Assembly (NCBI RefSeq): GCF_020382885.2
Contig: NC_058506.1
Coordinates: 22,989,818-23,053,817, forward strand
From: Scatophagus argus
Taxonomy: Eukaryota > Chordata > Actinopteri > Scatophagidae
Direction: 5' to 3'
DNA: 64,000 nt
Positions within the stretch are counted from its first letter, which is position 1, and every line of letters starts with the position of its first letter. The notes under the pieces are model-generated. The model saw nothing but the letters and a program-made list of their open reading frames with translations. It made no database searches and was not told where the DNA came from. The position numbers and the translations under genes are program-made. This document shows, piece by piece, positions 1-16,200 of this stretch.

Positions 1-295
1 TATTCCTGTGTGCCCGCATGGAGGAACCTGAGCCTCAGTTTTCACAGCTGATCAGGACTCAGCTCACCTGCTGCAGCACTCGTTTTGCTGCCGCCATCTT
101 GACTGTGAGCAGAGGTGCGCTCTGACTGCTGTGACACCTGAAGTCACGAGGGAAAGTCAGAGAGCAGAAACATCTTTTGGTTTAGTGATGAGAAAAGTTA
201 GTGAAGACTGAAGAACGCAGGCCTCATTACTCACCAAGTGGAATCAACACTGAGACTGAGCTGCAGCCACCCAGAGGACACAGTAACTCATCTAC

Positions 296-1546
296 TGAGT
301 GTGTGTGAGAGTGTGTGTGTGAGAGTGTGTGTGTGAGAGTGAGTGTGTGTGTGACAGAGAGTGTGTGTGAGAGAGTGGGTGTGTGTGTGAGAGAGAGTGT
401 GTGAGAGAGAGAGTGTGTGTGAGAGAGAGAGTGTGTGAGAGAGAGTGTGTGTGAGAGAGAGAGTGTGTGTGAGTGTGTGTGAGAGTGTGTGAGAGTGAGT
501 GTGTGTGTGAGAGAGAGTGTGTGAGAGAGAGAGTGTGTGTGAGAGAGAGAGTGTGTGAGAGAGAGTGTGTGTGAGAGAGAGAGAGTGTGTGAGTGTGTGT
601 GAGAGAGAGAGTGAGTGTGTGAGTGTGTGTGAGAGAGAGAGTGTGTGTGAGAGAGAGTGTGTGTGTGTGTGAGAGTGTGTGAGAGAGAGAGTGTGTGTGA
701 GAGAGAGTGTGTGTGTGAGAGAGAGTGTGTGTGTGAGTGTGTGTGAGAGAGAGAGTGTGTGAGAGAGAGAGTGTGTGAGAGAGAGTGTGTGTGAGAGAGA
801 GAGTGTGTGTGAGAGTGTGTGAGAGTGTGTGTGTGAGAGTGAGTGTGTGTGTGAGAGAGAGTGTGTGTGTGAGAGTGAGTGTGTGAGAGAGAGAGTGTGT
901 GTGAGAGAGAGAGTGTGTGTGTGTGAGAGAGAGTGTGTGTGAGAGAGAGTGTGTGAGAGTGAGTGTGTGTGTGAGAGAGAGAGTGTGTGAGAGAGAGAGT
1001 GTGTGAGAGTGAGTGTGTGTGTGAGAGAGTGTGTGTGTGTGTGAGAGAGTGTGTGAGAGAGAGTGTGTGTGAGAGAGAGAGTGTGAGTGTGAGTGTGTGT
1101 GAGAGAGAGTGTGTGTGAGAGAGAGAGTGTGTGAGAGAGAGAGTGTGTGAGTGTGTGTGAGAGTGTGTGAGAGTGGGTGTGTGTGTGAGAGTGAGTGTGT
1201 GTGTGAGAGTGAGTGTGTGTGTGAGAGAGAGTGTGTGAGAGAGAGAGTGTGTGTGAGAGAGAGAGTGTGTGTGTGTGAGAGAGAGTGTGTGAGAGAGAGA
1301 GTGAGTGTGTGAGTGTGTGTGAGAGTGTGTGAGAGAGAGTGTGTGAGAGAGAGAGTGTGTGTGAGAGAGAGAGAGTGTGTGAGTGTGTGTGAGAGTGTGT
1401 GAGAGAGAGTGTGTGTGTGAGAGTGAGAGTGTGTGTGTGAGAGAGAGAGTGAGTGTGTGTGTGAGAGAGAGAGTGAGTGTGTGTGTGAGAGAGAGTGTGT
1501 GAGAGAGAGAGTGTGTGTGAGAGAGTGTGTGAGTGTGTGTGTGTGT
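296..1546. repeat. GT/GA compound microsatellite array with ~120 bp higher-order unit
   Basis: About 1.25 kb of alternating (GT)n and (GA)n runs. Blocks of the array recur; for example the pattern at 381-500 is repeated almost exactly at 501-620. The array lies upstream of the first visible stim1 exon, so probably in a stim1 intron. The long Ser/His/Thr/Leu open frame on its minus strand only reflects that CA/CT repeats contain no stop codons. Confidence 0.95.
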
Positions 1547-1610
1547 AGGTTCTGCAGAAGCTTTCTGTTAAAAGTCCTTATATGGTCAAACACTAGCCAG
1601 CAGCTTCGCC

Positions 1611-1700
1611 TGCTCTGTCTCTCTCTCTGTCTCTCTCTCTGTCTCTCTCTCTGTCTCTCTCTCTGTCTCACACACAACACACTAGCACACACACACTCTC
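1611..1700. repeat. (CTCTCTCTGT)n followed by CA-rich tract
   Basis: Five or so copies of a CT-rich decamer with GT punctuation are followed directly by CACACA/CTCTC tracts. This is simple repeat in the same intron as the GT/GA array, separated from it by about 60 bp of unique sequence. Confidence 0.9.
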
Positions 1701-1841
1701 TCACACACACTCACATCACTCAGTGATGTGTGTGTGTCATGTTGTAACATGTTTGACCTCAAAGCTTTTCCTCTTCTTTTCTTTCTTTCTTCTGCACATT
1801 TCTGCTTCCCGCTGCCACAACTGACAGTTCTGTTACTGTGT

Positions 1842-2230
1842 CCACTACTACTACACACAGTACTCCTACTACACGTATTGTTTCTACCTTACAGAAATAC
1901 TACTTCTACTATGAACACTCCTGTTACTTCTCAGTTTGTTAATGTAGCACCAAATCACAGCAAAAGTTGTCTGATAACACTTTTCAGACAGAGCAGGTGA
2001 GACCAAACTCTGTAATTTACTACTACTACTACTACTAGTACTACACCTGTTTCTTCTTGTATCTTTACTATTGTTACTACTGCTTTTACTACTGTGCTAC
2101 TACTGCTGTACAACTACCACAACTACTACCTCTACTCTTATTATTACCATTACTGTCACTACACTGCTGTTACTGTTACTATTATCACAAGTACTACAGT
2201 AACCAGTGCTTTAAGTAGTACTACTACAGC
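1842..2230. repeat. Degenerate ACT/CTA trinucleotide-rich tract
   Basis: Interrupted runs of TAC/ACT triplets, with a clean run near 2019-2040, extend over about 390 bp. A complementary AGT/GTA-rich tract sits about 400 bp downstream. The region is presumably a stim1 intron and no exon is recognisable in it. Confidence 0.75.
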
Positions 2231-2391
2231 TTCTTAAATAGCTCACATAAGTCCCAGTGGATTACACTCAGCAGAAACACTACCTGCAGCAGTACCATGG
2301 AGCAGTACTCTGAGTCCTGCTGTATGTTCAGAGTGTCAGCAGATTAAATTCAAACAGCTGGGGATGCAGGACTGGTCACATATATACTGTT

Positions 2392-2453
2392 ACACACACA
2401 CACACACACACATTCCTTTATGCTCCATCTCTCTCTCACACACACACACACAC
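2392..2453. repeat. Two (CA)n microsatellites
   Basis: Pure CA runs at about 2392-2411 and 2436-2453 are separated by a CT-rich spacer. Intronic simple repeat. Confidence 0.9.
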
Positions 2454-2579
2454 AGCGCCCCCTGCTGGCACCAAGACTCAGTCTGACCTGAGAGTGAACC
2501 TTCAGCACTGTGACAGCCTGTGAAGCCGTACAGAGTACTCTAGTACTGTACAGAGTACTGCTGTTAAAGCAGTACTGCT

Positions 2580-2720
2580 AGGGGCAGCAGGAGTAGTAGT
2601 GACAGTAGTAGGAGGATGGTAATAGTGGCTATGGCAGTAGTAGTAGTGGTACAGTGTTGAAACATTTATGGTAGTGGTGGCAGTACAGCAGTAGTACTAA
2701 CAGTGGTAACAGTAGTAAAA
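2580..2720. repeat. Degenerate AGT/GTA trinucleotide-rich tract
   Basis: AGT/GTA triplets with interruptions form an approximate complement of the ACT-rich tract at 1842-2230. Intronic. Confidence 0.7.
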
Positions 2721-2962
2721 CATGAATTACTTTGTGTTTCAGAAGCTTTCTACCACATCTCATGGCCTTCCTCACAGGACTGAGTTCAGTTTGTCATGAG
2801 ACCAGCGTGTGATGTAGAGCACATCCACTAAATCATCTCCATGACAACGAGAACATCCATGAGGTGGGACAGAGCGGGTGGTGTCAAACTCTGAGGCAGA
2901 CGCTGGGTTCACGGCGTGCGACCGTGCGGATGTCAGGAACACGTGTGAACAGTACAGGTTGA

Positions 2963-7571
<4,609 letters not shown>

Positions 7572-8756
7572 AGCGTCTCTAAACCTCCAAACCCTGACTG
7601 ATGATGAGCTCTAAATCTTCATCATGATGGAAACAGGCGTTCGCAGGGATGGTTTTCATTCGACTATTTTGGTTTTGAGAAAAGATGAGATTTAGTATGA
7701 CAGGCGACACCTTGAAATACGCAGACAAACCTTCAAACCAACGAAGAAGAGAAAGAGGCTGAGGACTGTGAAGACTGAGGACTTGTTCTTCCTCTTTCTT
7801 TACAAAAGGAGACAAACGAGGTGTTGAGATGATCTAACTGGATGTAGTTTTAGAAAAGGGAAATTCAAAATCAAAACTCTGGGGGAAAGTTAGCATCTTT
7901 AACTCTGACCATCTTCATGAGCAAAAGGCTTCTGCACTTCCTGTCACAGATCGGTACGATGACATGTCGCCAAACGTCCGTCCAATAACTGAGCTACCGA
8001 TGAGTCGCATGACAAAAAAACAGACTATAGACTTAGGGAAAATCACCTTCCATTCAGTTCAGCCTCTGCAGTGACCAGCCAATCACAGCAAGGGGTTGGG
8101 ACTCACCTATCAGTCAGGAAATCTGATGTGTTTTAGACCTGCAGGTGAACCAATCCAAGCAGCAGTAAAAGAAGTGAAGCTGCCTGGTTGAGGTTGAAGT
8201 CTCACTGGAGTTATTGTTTATTACCAGTTTTTATTTTTCTACAAAGAAACAGAGATTTGTGAGAGCTCAGATATTTAACTTTTACTCAAACGCTTCGCCG
8301 TCGTCAGACACCGAAGGCAGACTGAATGGATTTAGAAACATTTGAATCATGAATGTGGCACAAATACTCCAAAATGAGACACTCGTCAGGGCACAGGGAA
8401 GTTTCCAGTACTGGACCGGGACCAGGTGGACTGCGGGACACCGAGGACCGGAGGACAGAGAGGCTGCTGGTCTCTGGAGCTCAGCCTCTGAGGGCCAATC
8501 AGCTTCCAGTTTGTTCATGACTGTGTCAGGTGCATGATGGGAAGTCCGCTGAGGACACATTCACTGCTCACTTTAATCAGGATGTTTCTGATTCAAATCA
8601 TTTTGCTACAACAATTTGTCTACCAATTCGTCAGTCCAGAAACCAAGACAGCAGTTTAGATCTGACTGATGGTCAAACAAACCAGACATCTAAAGAAGCA
8701 ACTTTTGGTCACTGGGGATTAAAATGAGGATGTTTTTCACTGTTTTCCAACAACAC

Positions 8757-8762
8757 AATAAA
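8757..8762 (+). terminator. Candidate poly(A) signal of stim1
   Basis: AATAAA lies about 1.2 kb after the stim1 stop codon. Another AATAAA-type hexamer occurs near 9227. The interval 7572-8756 has no other recognisable gene and is read as 3'UTR. Confidence 0.5.
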
Positions 8763-8928
8763 TTGATTAAGTAAAACTGAAACTTATCCTTAAGTCAGCC
8801 CTAATTTTATTTTCAGATGGCTGCTTGTGTTTGAACAGCGTTTGGTTTTTTTTTATTTCTCAAAAAGTAATTTTGGTGTCAGAAGGAAATGTTGATTTTA
8901 CAGTATCCAGTGAGGAAAGATGATGCAG

Positions 8929-8949
8929 ACAAACAAACAAACAAACAAA
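8929..8949. repeat. (CAAA)n microsatellite
   Basis: Five tandem ACAA/CAAA units in intergenic DNA downstream of stim1. Confidence 0.85.
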
Positions 8950-9016
8950 TGACTGCGATTCCAGCAACTTATTCTGTCTGATTATCAGCTGGAGACAAAA
9001 AAATGAGTCTGCACAG

Positions 9017-9026
<10 letters not shown>

Positions 9027-9047
<21 letters not shown>

Positions 9048-9086
9048 TACACAGGTGATGTATGAATCTGTGTGTGTGTGTGTGAG
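9027..9086. repeat. (CA)n and (GT)n microsatellites in inverted arrangement
   Basis: A (CA)n run ending near 9047 faces a (GT)n run at about 9069-9084 across a spacer of about 20 bp, so the two could pair as a hairpin. Intergenic. Confidence 0.8.
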
Positions 9087-9373
9087 GCAGGATGCTCAGA
9101 GGGATGTGAACTTTAAATCAACTCAACTCTATTTACTCTGAACAAAGGTGAGTGTTTATTTAAAGAAAGTGGCTGTGAGGACGTCCTGTCACATGCCATC
9201 ACCTGAACACGTTCTGTGTGTGTTTAAATAAAGCGTTGGTGCACACTGGAAAGTGTTTCTACAGAAGTCTCTTCTTTATTCACTAAATCCTGCTTTTGAA
9301 TTTAAATGTTATGGTCTCAGATTAATTTGAGTCCATTTTTCTTTACACATTTTCTTTCCTCCACCATCCAGAC

Positions 9374-9592
9374 CAAGACAAGTCAAGACAACTTTATTTA
9401 TACAGCCCATTTTTACAAGCAGTTTGTCTCAATGGGCTTAACATAACATCAGCAACATCCTCTGCCCTTTGACCCTCACAGCAACTGAGGAAAAACTCCC
9501 AGAAGAACCTTTAACAAGGAAACCCCGAAACCTCAGGGTGAGCAGCAGAGGAGGGATCCCTCACCCAGGATGGACAGGAAACCAGTTAACAA
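9374..9592 (-). mobile_element. L2-like LINE 3' end, minus orientation
   Basis: Read on the minus strand, this ends with the motif GGGCTGTATAAATAAAGTTG followed by a short TTGAC tail. The same 3' end occurs at 10473-10677 on the plus strand, next to a reverse-transcriptase fragment of L2 type. Only the 3' terminus is present. Confidence 0.8.
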
Positions 9593-10164
9593 CATGAGAT
9601 GTGGGACAGATGGGGAATGTTCAGTCAGGGGAGAGCTGATGGAGGCTGATGGAGGCTCCTGGTGGGCAGGCTGGACCCTGAACAGGGAAAGCAGGAGCTG
9701 CAGGTTGGTTGATGAGCAGGGACGGCAGGCAGGGTAGAAGCACAGGGAAGGCGGTGGTGCAGGTGGAGGTTGGTGCTGGTGCATGGAGCAGCACCGAATG
9801 TCCAGAACCTTATTGTGTTCTCCAGCCGCCCTCACAGCTGCCCTCATAGAACCAGGGTTACAGAAGTACAGCATGTAACCACAGCCTGTCGACATCAGCA
9901 GCTGAAAACCTCAGACGTTCACCTGTACTATCTGAACACGTTAAACCTTCTCTTCAGTCAGAGCTCAGCGCCTCGCTGTTGACCCAGACAATACTGACAG
10001 TCGGTGGTGCGTTCACTGACTGCCAGGTGCTCTGGAAATCAGTCAAAAACAGGTAGAGGGTTAGCCAGCAGGTGGCAGCACTGAGCCAAACAACAGCAGA
10101 CTGAAGAGAAAGGATTCGCTGTAATCTGTTCACATTCAGCTGTTCAGAGCGATAACAAGACGAG

Positions 10165-10677
10165 TCCACCTTCAGTCTGGTTTCAGAGCCCTTCACAGCA
10201 CAGAAACAGCACTGGTCAAAGTCACAAATGACCTCCTCATGACATCAGACCGCGGGCTTGTCTCCATACTCGTTTTACTGGATCTCAGTGCTGCTTTCGA
10301 CACTGTAGATCACAGCATTTTATTACACAGATTAGAACATGAGACTAGGATCACAGGGACTGCGCTACGCTGGTTCAAATCATATTTAACAGATAGATTT
10401 CACTTTGCTCACGTTAATAATGTTGTTAACTGCTTTCTTGCCTGTACAACATCCATTGCACGTCTGCCCGTCCTGGGTGAGGGATCCCTCCTCTGCTGTT
10501 CACCCTGAGCTTTCTTCCATTTTTTCCTGTTAAAGGTTCTTCTGGGAGTTTTTCCTCAGTCGATGTGAGGGTCGAAGGGCAGAGGATGTTGCTGATGTTA
10601 TGTTAAGCCCTTTGAGACAAACTGCTTGTAAAAATGGGCTGTACAAATAAAGTTGACTTGACTTGACTTGACCTGAC
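10165..10677 (+). mobile_element. Internally deleted L2-like LINE with reverse-transcriptase fragment
   Basis: Translation of about 10170-10430 gives the typical non-LTR reverse-transcriptase segment: [44 protein letters not shown]. The reading then jumps directly into the element's 3' end (FF-less, with the YADD catalytic block missing), followed by an AATAAA and a (TTGAC)n tail at 10656-10677. The copy is dead: the 5' end is truncated and the catalytic core and C-terminus are deleted. Confidence 0.85.
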
Positions 10678-12492
10678 CATCAGTCAGCAGTTCTCAGGGA
10701 ATGTACAGAAAAAATACAAAATCCTGACGTTAAAACTGGAACATCCAGAGGTTGTGTTTAAATTCAATGATTTACAGACACTAGAGGCATCTAAAGCTTT
10801 TTATGCAATTGAATGTGATTATAAAAGCAGAGATCAGGTCATGGTTATAAGACCCAAGACAACAAGGCCAAAGTCCAGATGAAGTCTCAGATCAGCACTG
10901 AAGTCACCTCTGATGACTTTATGTTTGTGCAGCCTGTTGTCTTATGAGATCTTTTCCACTGAAGCTGTGACCTTGTGAAACGTGTTTCTAGTGACATGAA
11001 TTTCACCTTATAAGGCCTCCTCTTTAGAAAAGCAGCGTTTCTTCCTGTCTGCTTCACTCCTCCCCTGCAACACATCCTGCGCCACCTCTGATTGGTCAGC
11101 AGATACACCTGAAAGGAGAGCAGGATTTCGTCATGTCAGCGTGAAGGGCCACATGCCTTGTTCTGACCGTTTATCTACAAGGACCTTAAGAAACTGTTTT
11201 TCATCCCAGAACGCCGCCTGCTGCAGCAAAGTGAAGTCGTTCATTCAGAACCTCATGCACTAATCAGGGGATTTGGTGCCGGTCTGTTCCTCTGTACTCC
11301 TGCCATCAGAATCACCAGAGTTCCAGCCTCAGATTCCCTCCTCATGCAACCAGTAAGACGCTGGTGAAAACTCAGAAGTGAAGAAACACAAAAGAAGAAA
11401 TGAAAGAAGAAATTTCTGTGGTCGAGTGACTCAACTTCCCTTCAGAGCGCAGAGCAACAACAGGTTTCGCTTCATCCACATTACAAACACACGAGGTGGA
11501 CAAAATAACAGAAACACCTGAGCTGAGCGAGAAAAGCTCACCAGAAGATAAAGTTTCTGTCTGAACTCAAACTGTGTGATCAGATATTCTGTCCAAACAG
11601 CAGCACTGCATCCTGGACAGCCAACCTGAGCCAACTGCAGCGTAAAAAACAACCAGAACTGTCCTTTAATTTGAAAGGTGAATAATAACTAGAGGATAAA
11701 CCCCATTAACTCTGTTTAGCACCAGCAGGTCAACGTTTTCAGCTGAACAGGTTTTGTATAAAATCCTGTTCACACATTCATGTTCCCCTCAGGATGAACT
11801 GCAGTAACTCCGGTGATCCCCTGACTTTTCCTCTAGCGCCACCATCAGGCCAGCATTTTAATGTGTCCAACACTTTGGATTAAACGCCTGCAGGAGTGAT
11901 GACGTTCACATCAGCCTCAGCAGCACCTCGACTTTACTGATGATTAGCTAATGCTAACATGCTAAGCTAAGATGGTGAATGTGGCTGACGCGGTGTTGTT
12001 CTGCTGTCTGTTTCAGTGTGTTTTGCCCCCCCAGTTTTACTCATTGGCTCAGATTTTGTCAGTTTGGAGATTTTTCTTTGATTTTTGTGAACCTGATTTG
12101 GGGAAAAAGGCTAAATCGTTCAACAGTTGTGACGTACAAGCAGGAGTCTGCACAGGGTGTTTTATGTTGAAAAGCAACCAGATTCTCTTCGCCATTCCTG
12201 TGTGTGACTTCCTGTCCGCTCTGTGCATCCTGACATTCATGATTCATTAAAAATAAACGGTCTTAAACAGAGCAGAGCACAGCTGGTTCTGAAACACAAT
12301 GTGCGCACCAGAGTCTCACGCATCGTCTCAAACGGACGCCATGTCAGAGACCTCAAAGTGCGGCTCGCGGCCCGACCGTGACCCTCAGACAAATTTTGTG
12401 TGGCCCTGAAAGTGACATGAAAAACACAAATTATCGGGACGTCGTCTACGCTGGTGCTCTTAGCTGAAGTTTAGTGGACATTTCAGTGGTTT

Positions 12493-12920
12493 AAGACAAG
12501 AAAATCCTTTATTGATCTCCAGAAGGGAAATTCAAGTGTTGCAGCATCTCAGGAAAGAAAAAGGTCATCACAAGCGTGTTTGTGTAGCACGCAGAGCAAT
12601 GAAACAACGTTCTTCCAGGATGCCACATGCTGCATAAAGGAGTACACAAACTGAGTACATACATGAGTATAAAGACATGAGTATAAAGGAAAAAAAATAA
12701 AGCCAAAAATACACCCATTTTAAACAACACAAAATACAACAGTACAATAACAGTCTAAACAACAAGACAATAAACACAGTATGCTACAATGCAATGCAAT
12801 AGTACCAACGGCAAAATAAACAATAAGAACAAAATATTCACACACACAAGTAGGCTGCAACATGACATACTAAACACAGAATATACACACACTGTATATT
12901 TGCAAGTGCAGCGCAGTGCT
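12493..12920 (-). mobile_element. Retroposon 3' end remnant, minus orientation
   Basis: On the minus strand the segment ends with GAATTTCCCTTCTGGAGATC and then AATAAAGG, the common teleost retroposon 3' terminus also seen at 45010-45230 and 47803-47870. The remainder is AT-rich and CA-rich. No coding remnant is seen. Confidence 0.6.
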
Positions 12921-13165
12921 GTGTTACAGTGGGGAGTGACAGTGAACGTGACGTGAGACGGAGTCGAGTCTTTAGGGGCTCTTTTACAGTCTGATGTGAA
13001 ACGTCTGTGTGGACCAGGTCCCGGCGTCCCTGCTGCGTCACCTCACTGGAGTCCGACCGCTTGCTGGTTTAAAGTCAGAGCTTGTGAATGAGTGTGAGGC
13101 TGCAGGACGATCGACATGTGACAGAACATGAGCTGCTCTCTCTCTCTCTCTCTGGCTGCTGCTTC

Positions 13166-13173
13166 TATATTTA
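13166..13173 (+). promoter_or_regulatory. TATA-like box of rcsd1
   Basis: TATATTTA lies about 65 bp upstream of the first rcsd1 ATG, just after a (CT)n run at about 13136-13152. The spacing fits a short 5'UTR. Confidence 0.5.
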
Positions 13174-13238
13174 ACCCGCAGGCCGACTCGCGCTCACACA
13201 CTCGACATAACTGAGGCCGCTGCCAGACGACCAGCAGG

Positions 13239-16200
13239 ATGGAGGTAAAACTCTTCTTTAAAGTCTGTGCTCGCTGTGTGCGTGTTGTCTTTGCTGTGTT
13301 GGAGGCTGGATTACACACAGAGGAGGAAACTGCCGAAGATCACCAGAATTTTACCTCAGCTTGAGCGAACATTTTTGACTTTTCACATGTGATATGATGA
13401 CGAAGCAGCAGAGCGAAGTGAACCATAAAATCAAACGTTGCTTCAGATGCCATCAGGACGCTCCTGTTGAAGGTGCCGTCAGGTCTTTTGGTTTTAAGTT
13501 TCCTGTAGTCATAGGACAGATTTACTTTGTTTAACAAAAACATTTGATAACTATGTGCATATATGTATAAAAAACAATTAAATCCGCTTCAGAAATGCCT
13601 TCTGTATTAAACAGTGTAAACACGTGCTTCTCAACTCAGTGTGTCGATCTCATCTATCAGAAGATCGAGTTTTAAGTTCTGCGTGCAGTCCACTGAAAGC
13701 TGGAAATTGGACCTTTCCAACAGCATTTAAATGCAGCACGTTTAAACATGCTGCACGTCTCGCCGCGACAGCCGTCTCAGACATCCACATAGAAAATGCA
13801 CATAAGACATGATGGGGAAATATAAAAACATATCAGCAGACTTTCTGTGACTGTGAGATGAGCTTAGCACAAAGGCTGGAAGCAGATGGAAACTGTTAGC
13901 CTGACTCCAGCTAGACAGAAATAATCTGCCTTCCAAAGTGAATTTAGTTGCATGCTGGTGTGCTTTGGTGTGTTTTCTTCTGACAAATGAAAGGATCGTG
14001 TGAAGGCACCGCAGCAGGATTTAAAACAGAAATTCTTTGCACTGGAGTCGCCTTTGGTGTTGGTGTTGTTATTCAGACAGCGGCGTTGGAGGCCATTTTG
14101 TGCACAGGGTGGTTTTCTTGGCGTCCCAAGTCAGGAGAGAAAAGTGGACTTCAGCTGCAGTTTGTCTCCTGCTGTGTGAAGTCCCATCACTCACACAAGA
14201 CAGAATACGAACTTTTTGAAATCGACACGACACACTCGTCACATGGGTCTAAACGAAAAAGTCCCACACTCAGACCAGCTAAAGTTTTTATCTTAGCTTA
14301 ACTCAAACCCGCAGGATTCGTCACGAATATCACTGAGCCTCACGGGACCCCGAAGGCATCAAGTGATCTGAAGACGGGCGTGGAAGTTTCACACTTTAAT
14401 AGCTGCTATTCTTAGTTTAAGAAACAACAGGAATGAAGTCACACACACACACACTCTCTCTCACACACACACACACAGAGTGAAAGAGGAAGCGGTTTAA
14501 CGGCCGTATTTTCATCAGCGCTGCTTCAGTTTACAGGTCGAGTACACACTGTGGAAAGAATGAGCCAGTGAGAGTGTGTGTGTGTGTGTCTGTGTGAGTA
14601 TGTGAGTGTATGTCCGTGTGTGTGAGTGTGCGTGTGATTTCATTATCTGTTGAATGCCAGCTATGTGAGGCCTTCAGCTGTGATGGAGGTGGCTCAGGCC
14701 CGCGTCGACAGCTGTGTGTGGATGCGAACTCTGACTCTCGTTCAGGGTTTGCACTGATGCAACAGGACCGAAGCCGCTTGTGTTTGTGAATTCAGGAAGG
14801 CTACAAGTGATTCACGTTACACTTTTCACTGGTGGGATGCCAGTGAGGGATCGACACCCTGTTGTTGAATCTAACTGAAGCGGTAGCAGATTAAGTGCTA
14901 AACTAAGATAAACGCATCCTTGTGCAACAGCATTCAGCTACAAACAACCAACATTATGCTACAAAGCACAAGCTACAGCAGGTACAAACAGTTAGCTTAG
15001 ACAGCAGCAGAGGGAAACCGTTAGCCTAACTGCTGTCAGCAGCCCAGAGCCATTACACTCACTAACCTGGTGCAGAAACACCAACAGTCACAGCTGATCA
15101 TCAGTTAGCTGTAACTGATGGCAGTCAGTGGGTCACCCACAGTGAGCTGCTGCTAACCAGCGCCGGTCAGGTTCAGGTTCAGGTTCAGCCTTAGCCGGTC
15201 TGGAGACAGGGGAAAAGCTGGCCCACCTGTCTAACTGACAGGCTGTTTATTGAACGTGTGGAAAAACAAATGTCCATGGGAGACTGTGAGGTTTTAGCCG
15301 TTAGCAGTTAGCATGGTTGACCGGTGAGCCAACAGTCCTGAACTTGTAACGAGGTGTCAAGCGTGAGGCCACACTCTCCTAAGCCCTCAGATCATAACGT
15401 GGTTAAGTGGTGAATAAGCCTGAGCTCATTTGCATTCACCACAAAGCAGCTGACAGGATAAGAAACCATCCAGTGCAGTCCAAGTCACCTGCTGCACAGG
15501 GCGGGTCGAGCACCAGCCGGGGACACTAAGAACAGCAGCAGCAGCAGCAGCAGTTTTTATCCTCCTTGTTTCAAACCTTTATTGAAACCAGGAGGGAAAC
15601 GTGTTCACACTCTCACCTGGAAGCTGTCCAGCACAACCAGTCTGACCTGCTGGGAACTTCCTGTTGCCTTTTACTTAATTATCGAGGACTGTGTGATGAT
15701 GTTTGTCTCATGTCACTTCTGTTTGTCTGTTTTAATGAGTTCTTCTTTAAATGACCCTAAGCTTGTGGCATCTGTAATCTGATGTCAGACGCTGTTGTCT
15801 CAGATGAGACCTGCAGACGGACGCTGAACAGTCACAGTCAAGTCAGTCACTCGTCGCTTTGTTGCCATCCCTGTTCACTGTTTACATCTTTTTATTCAGG
15901 TTGTTTTTATATTTATAGCATTTGGTATTTTGTAGGTTATTGGGCTTGTACCGGGACCAGGGAAACTAATTTCGTTCCACCTCATGTTTCTACATGTGTG
16001 AAATGACAATAAAGCTCCTTGAATCCTCAAATCCTTACCTTAAGTCCTTCTTGCTTCCTTCTTTCCTTCCCTCAGGACGAGACTCCATCCCGGCGCTCTG
16101 TGGCCGAACTGGCAGGACGATTCAAAAGCTCGGCTCCTCCACCCGATGCTGCCGGACATGAAACGGTGAGTTCAGCATCACAGACCCCAAAGCCCAGTAT

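Noticed and set aside
292-1710. 472-residue minus-strand open frame of Ser, His, Thr and Leu
   Set aside because: It is a translation of CA/CT simple repeat without stop codons; no start context, no family.
10239-10508. Possible gene encoding [14 protein letters not shown]
   Set aside because: This is the reverse-transcriptase motif of an L2-like LINE and the copy is truncated, so it is annotated as mobile element only.
12493-12790. Minus-strand open frames rich in hydrophobic residues
   Set aside because: They lie in a retroposon 3' untranslated remnant and match no known protein.
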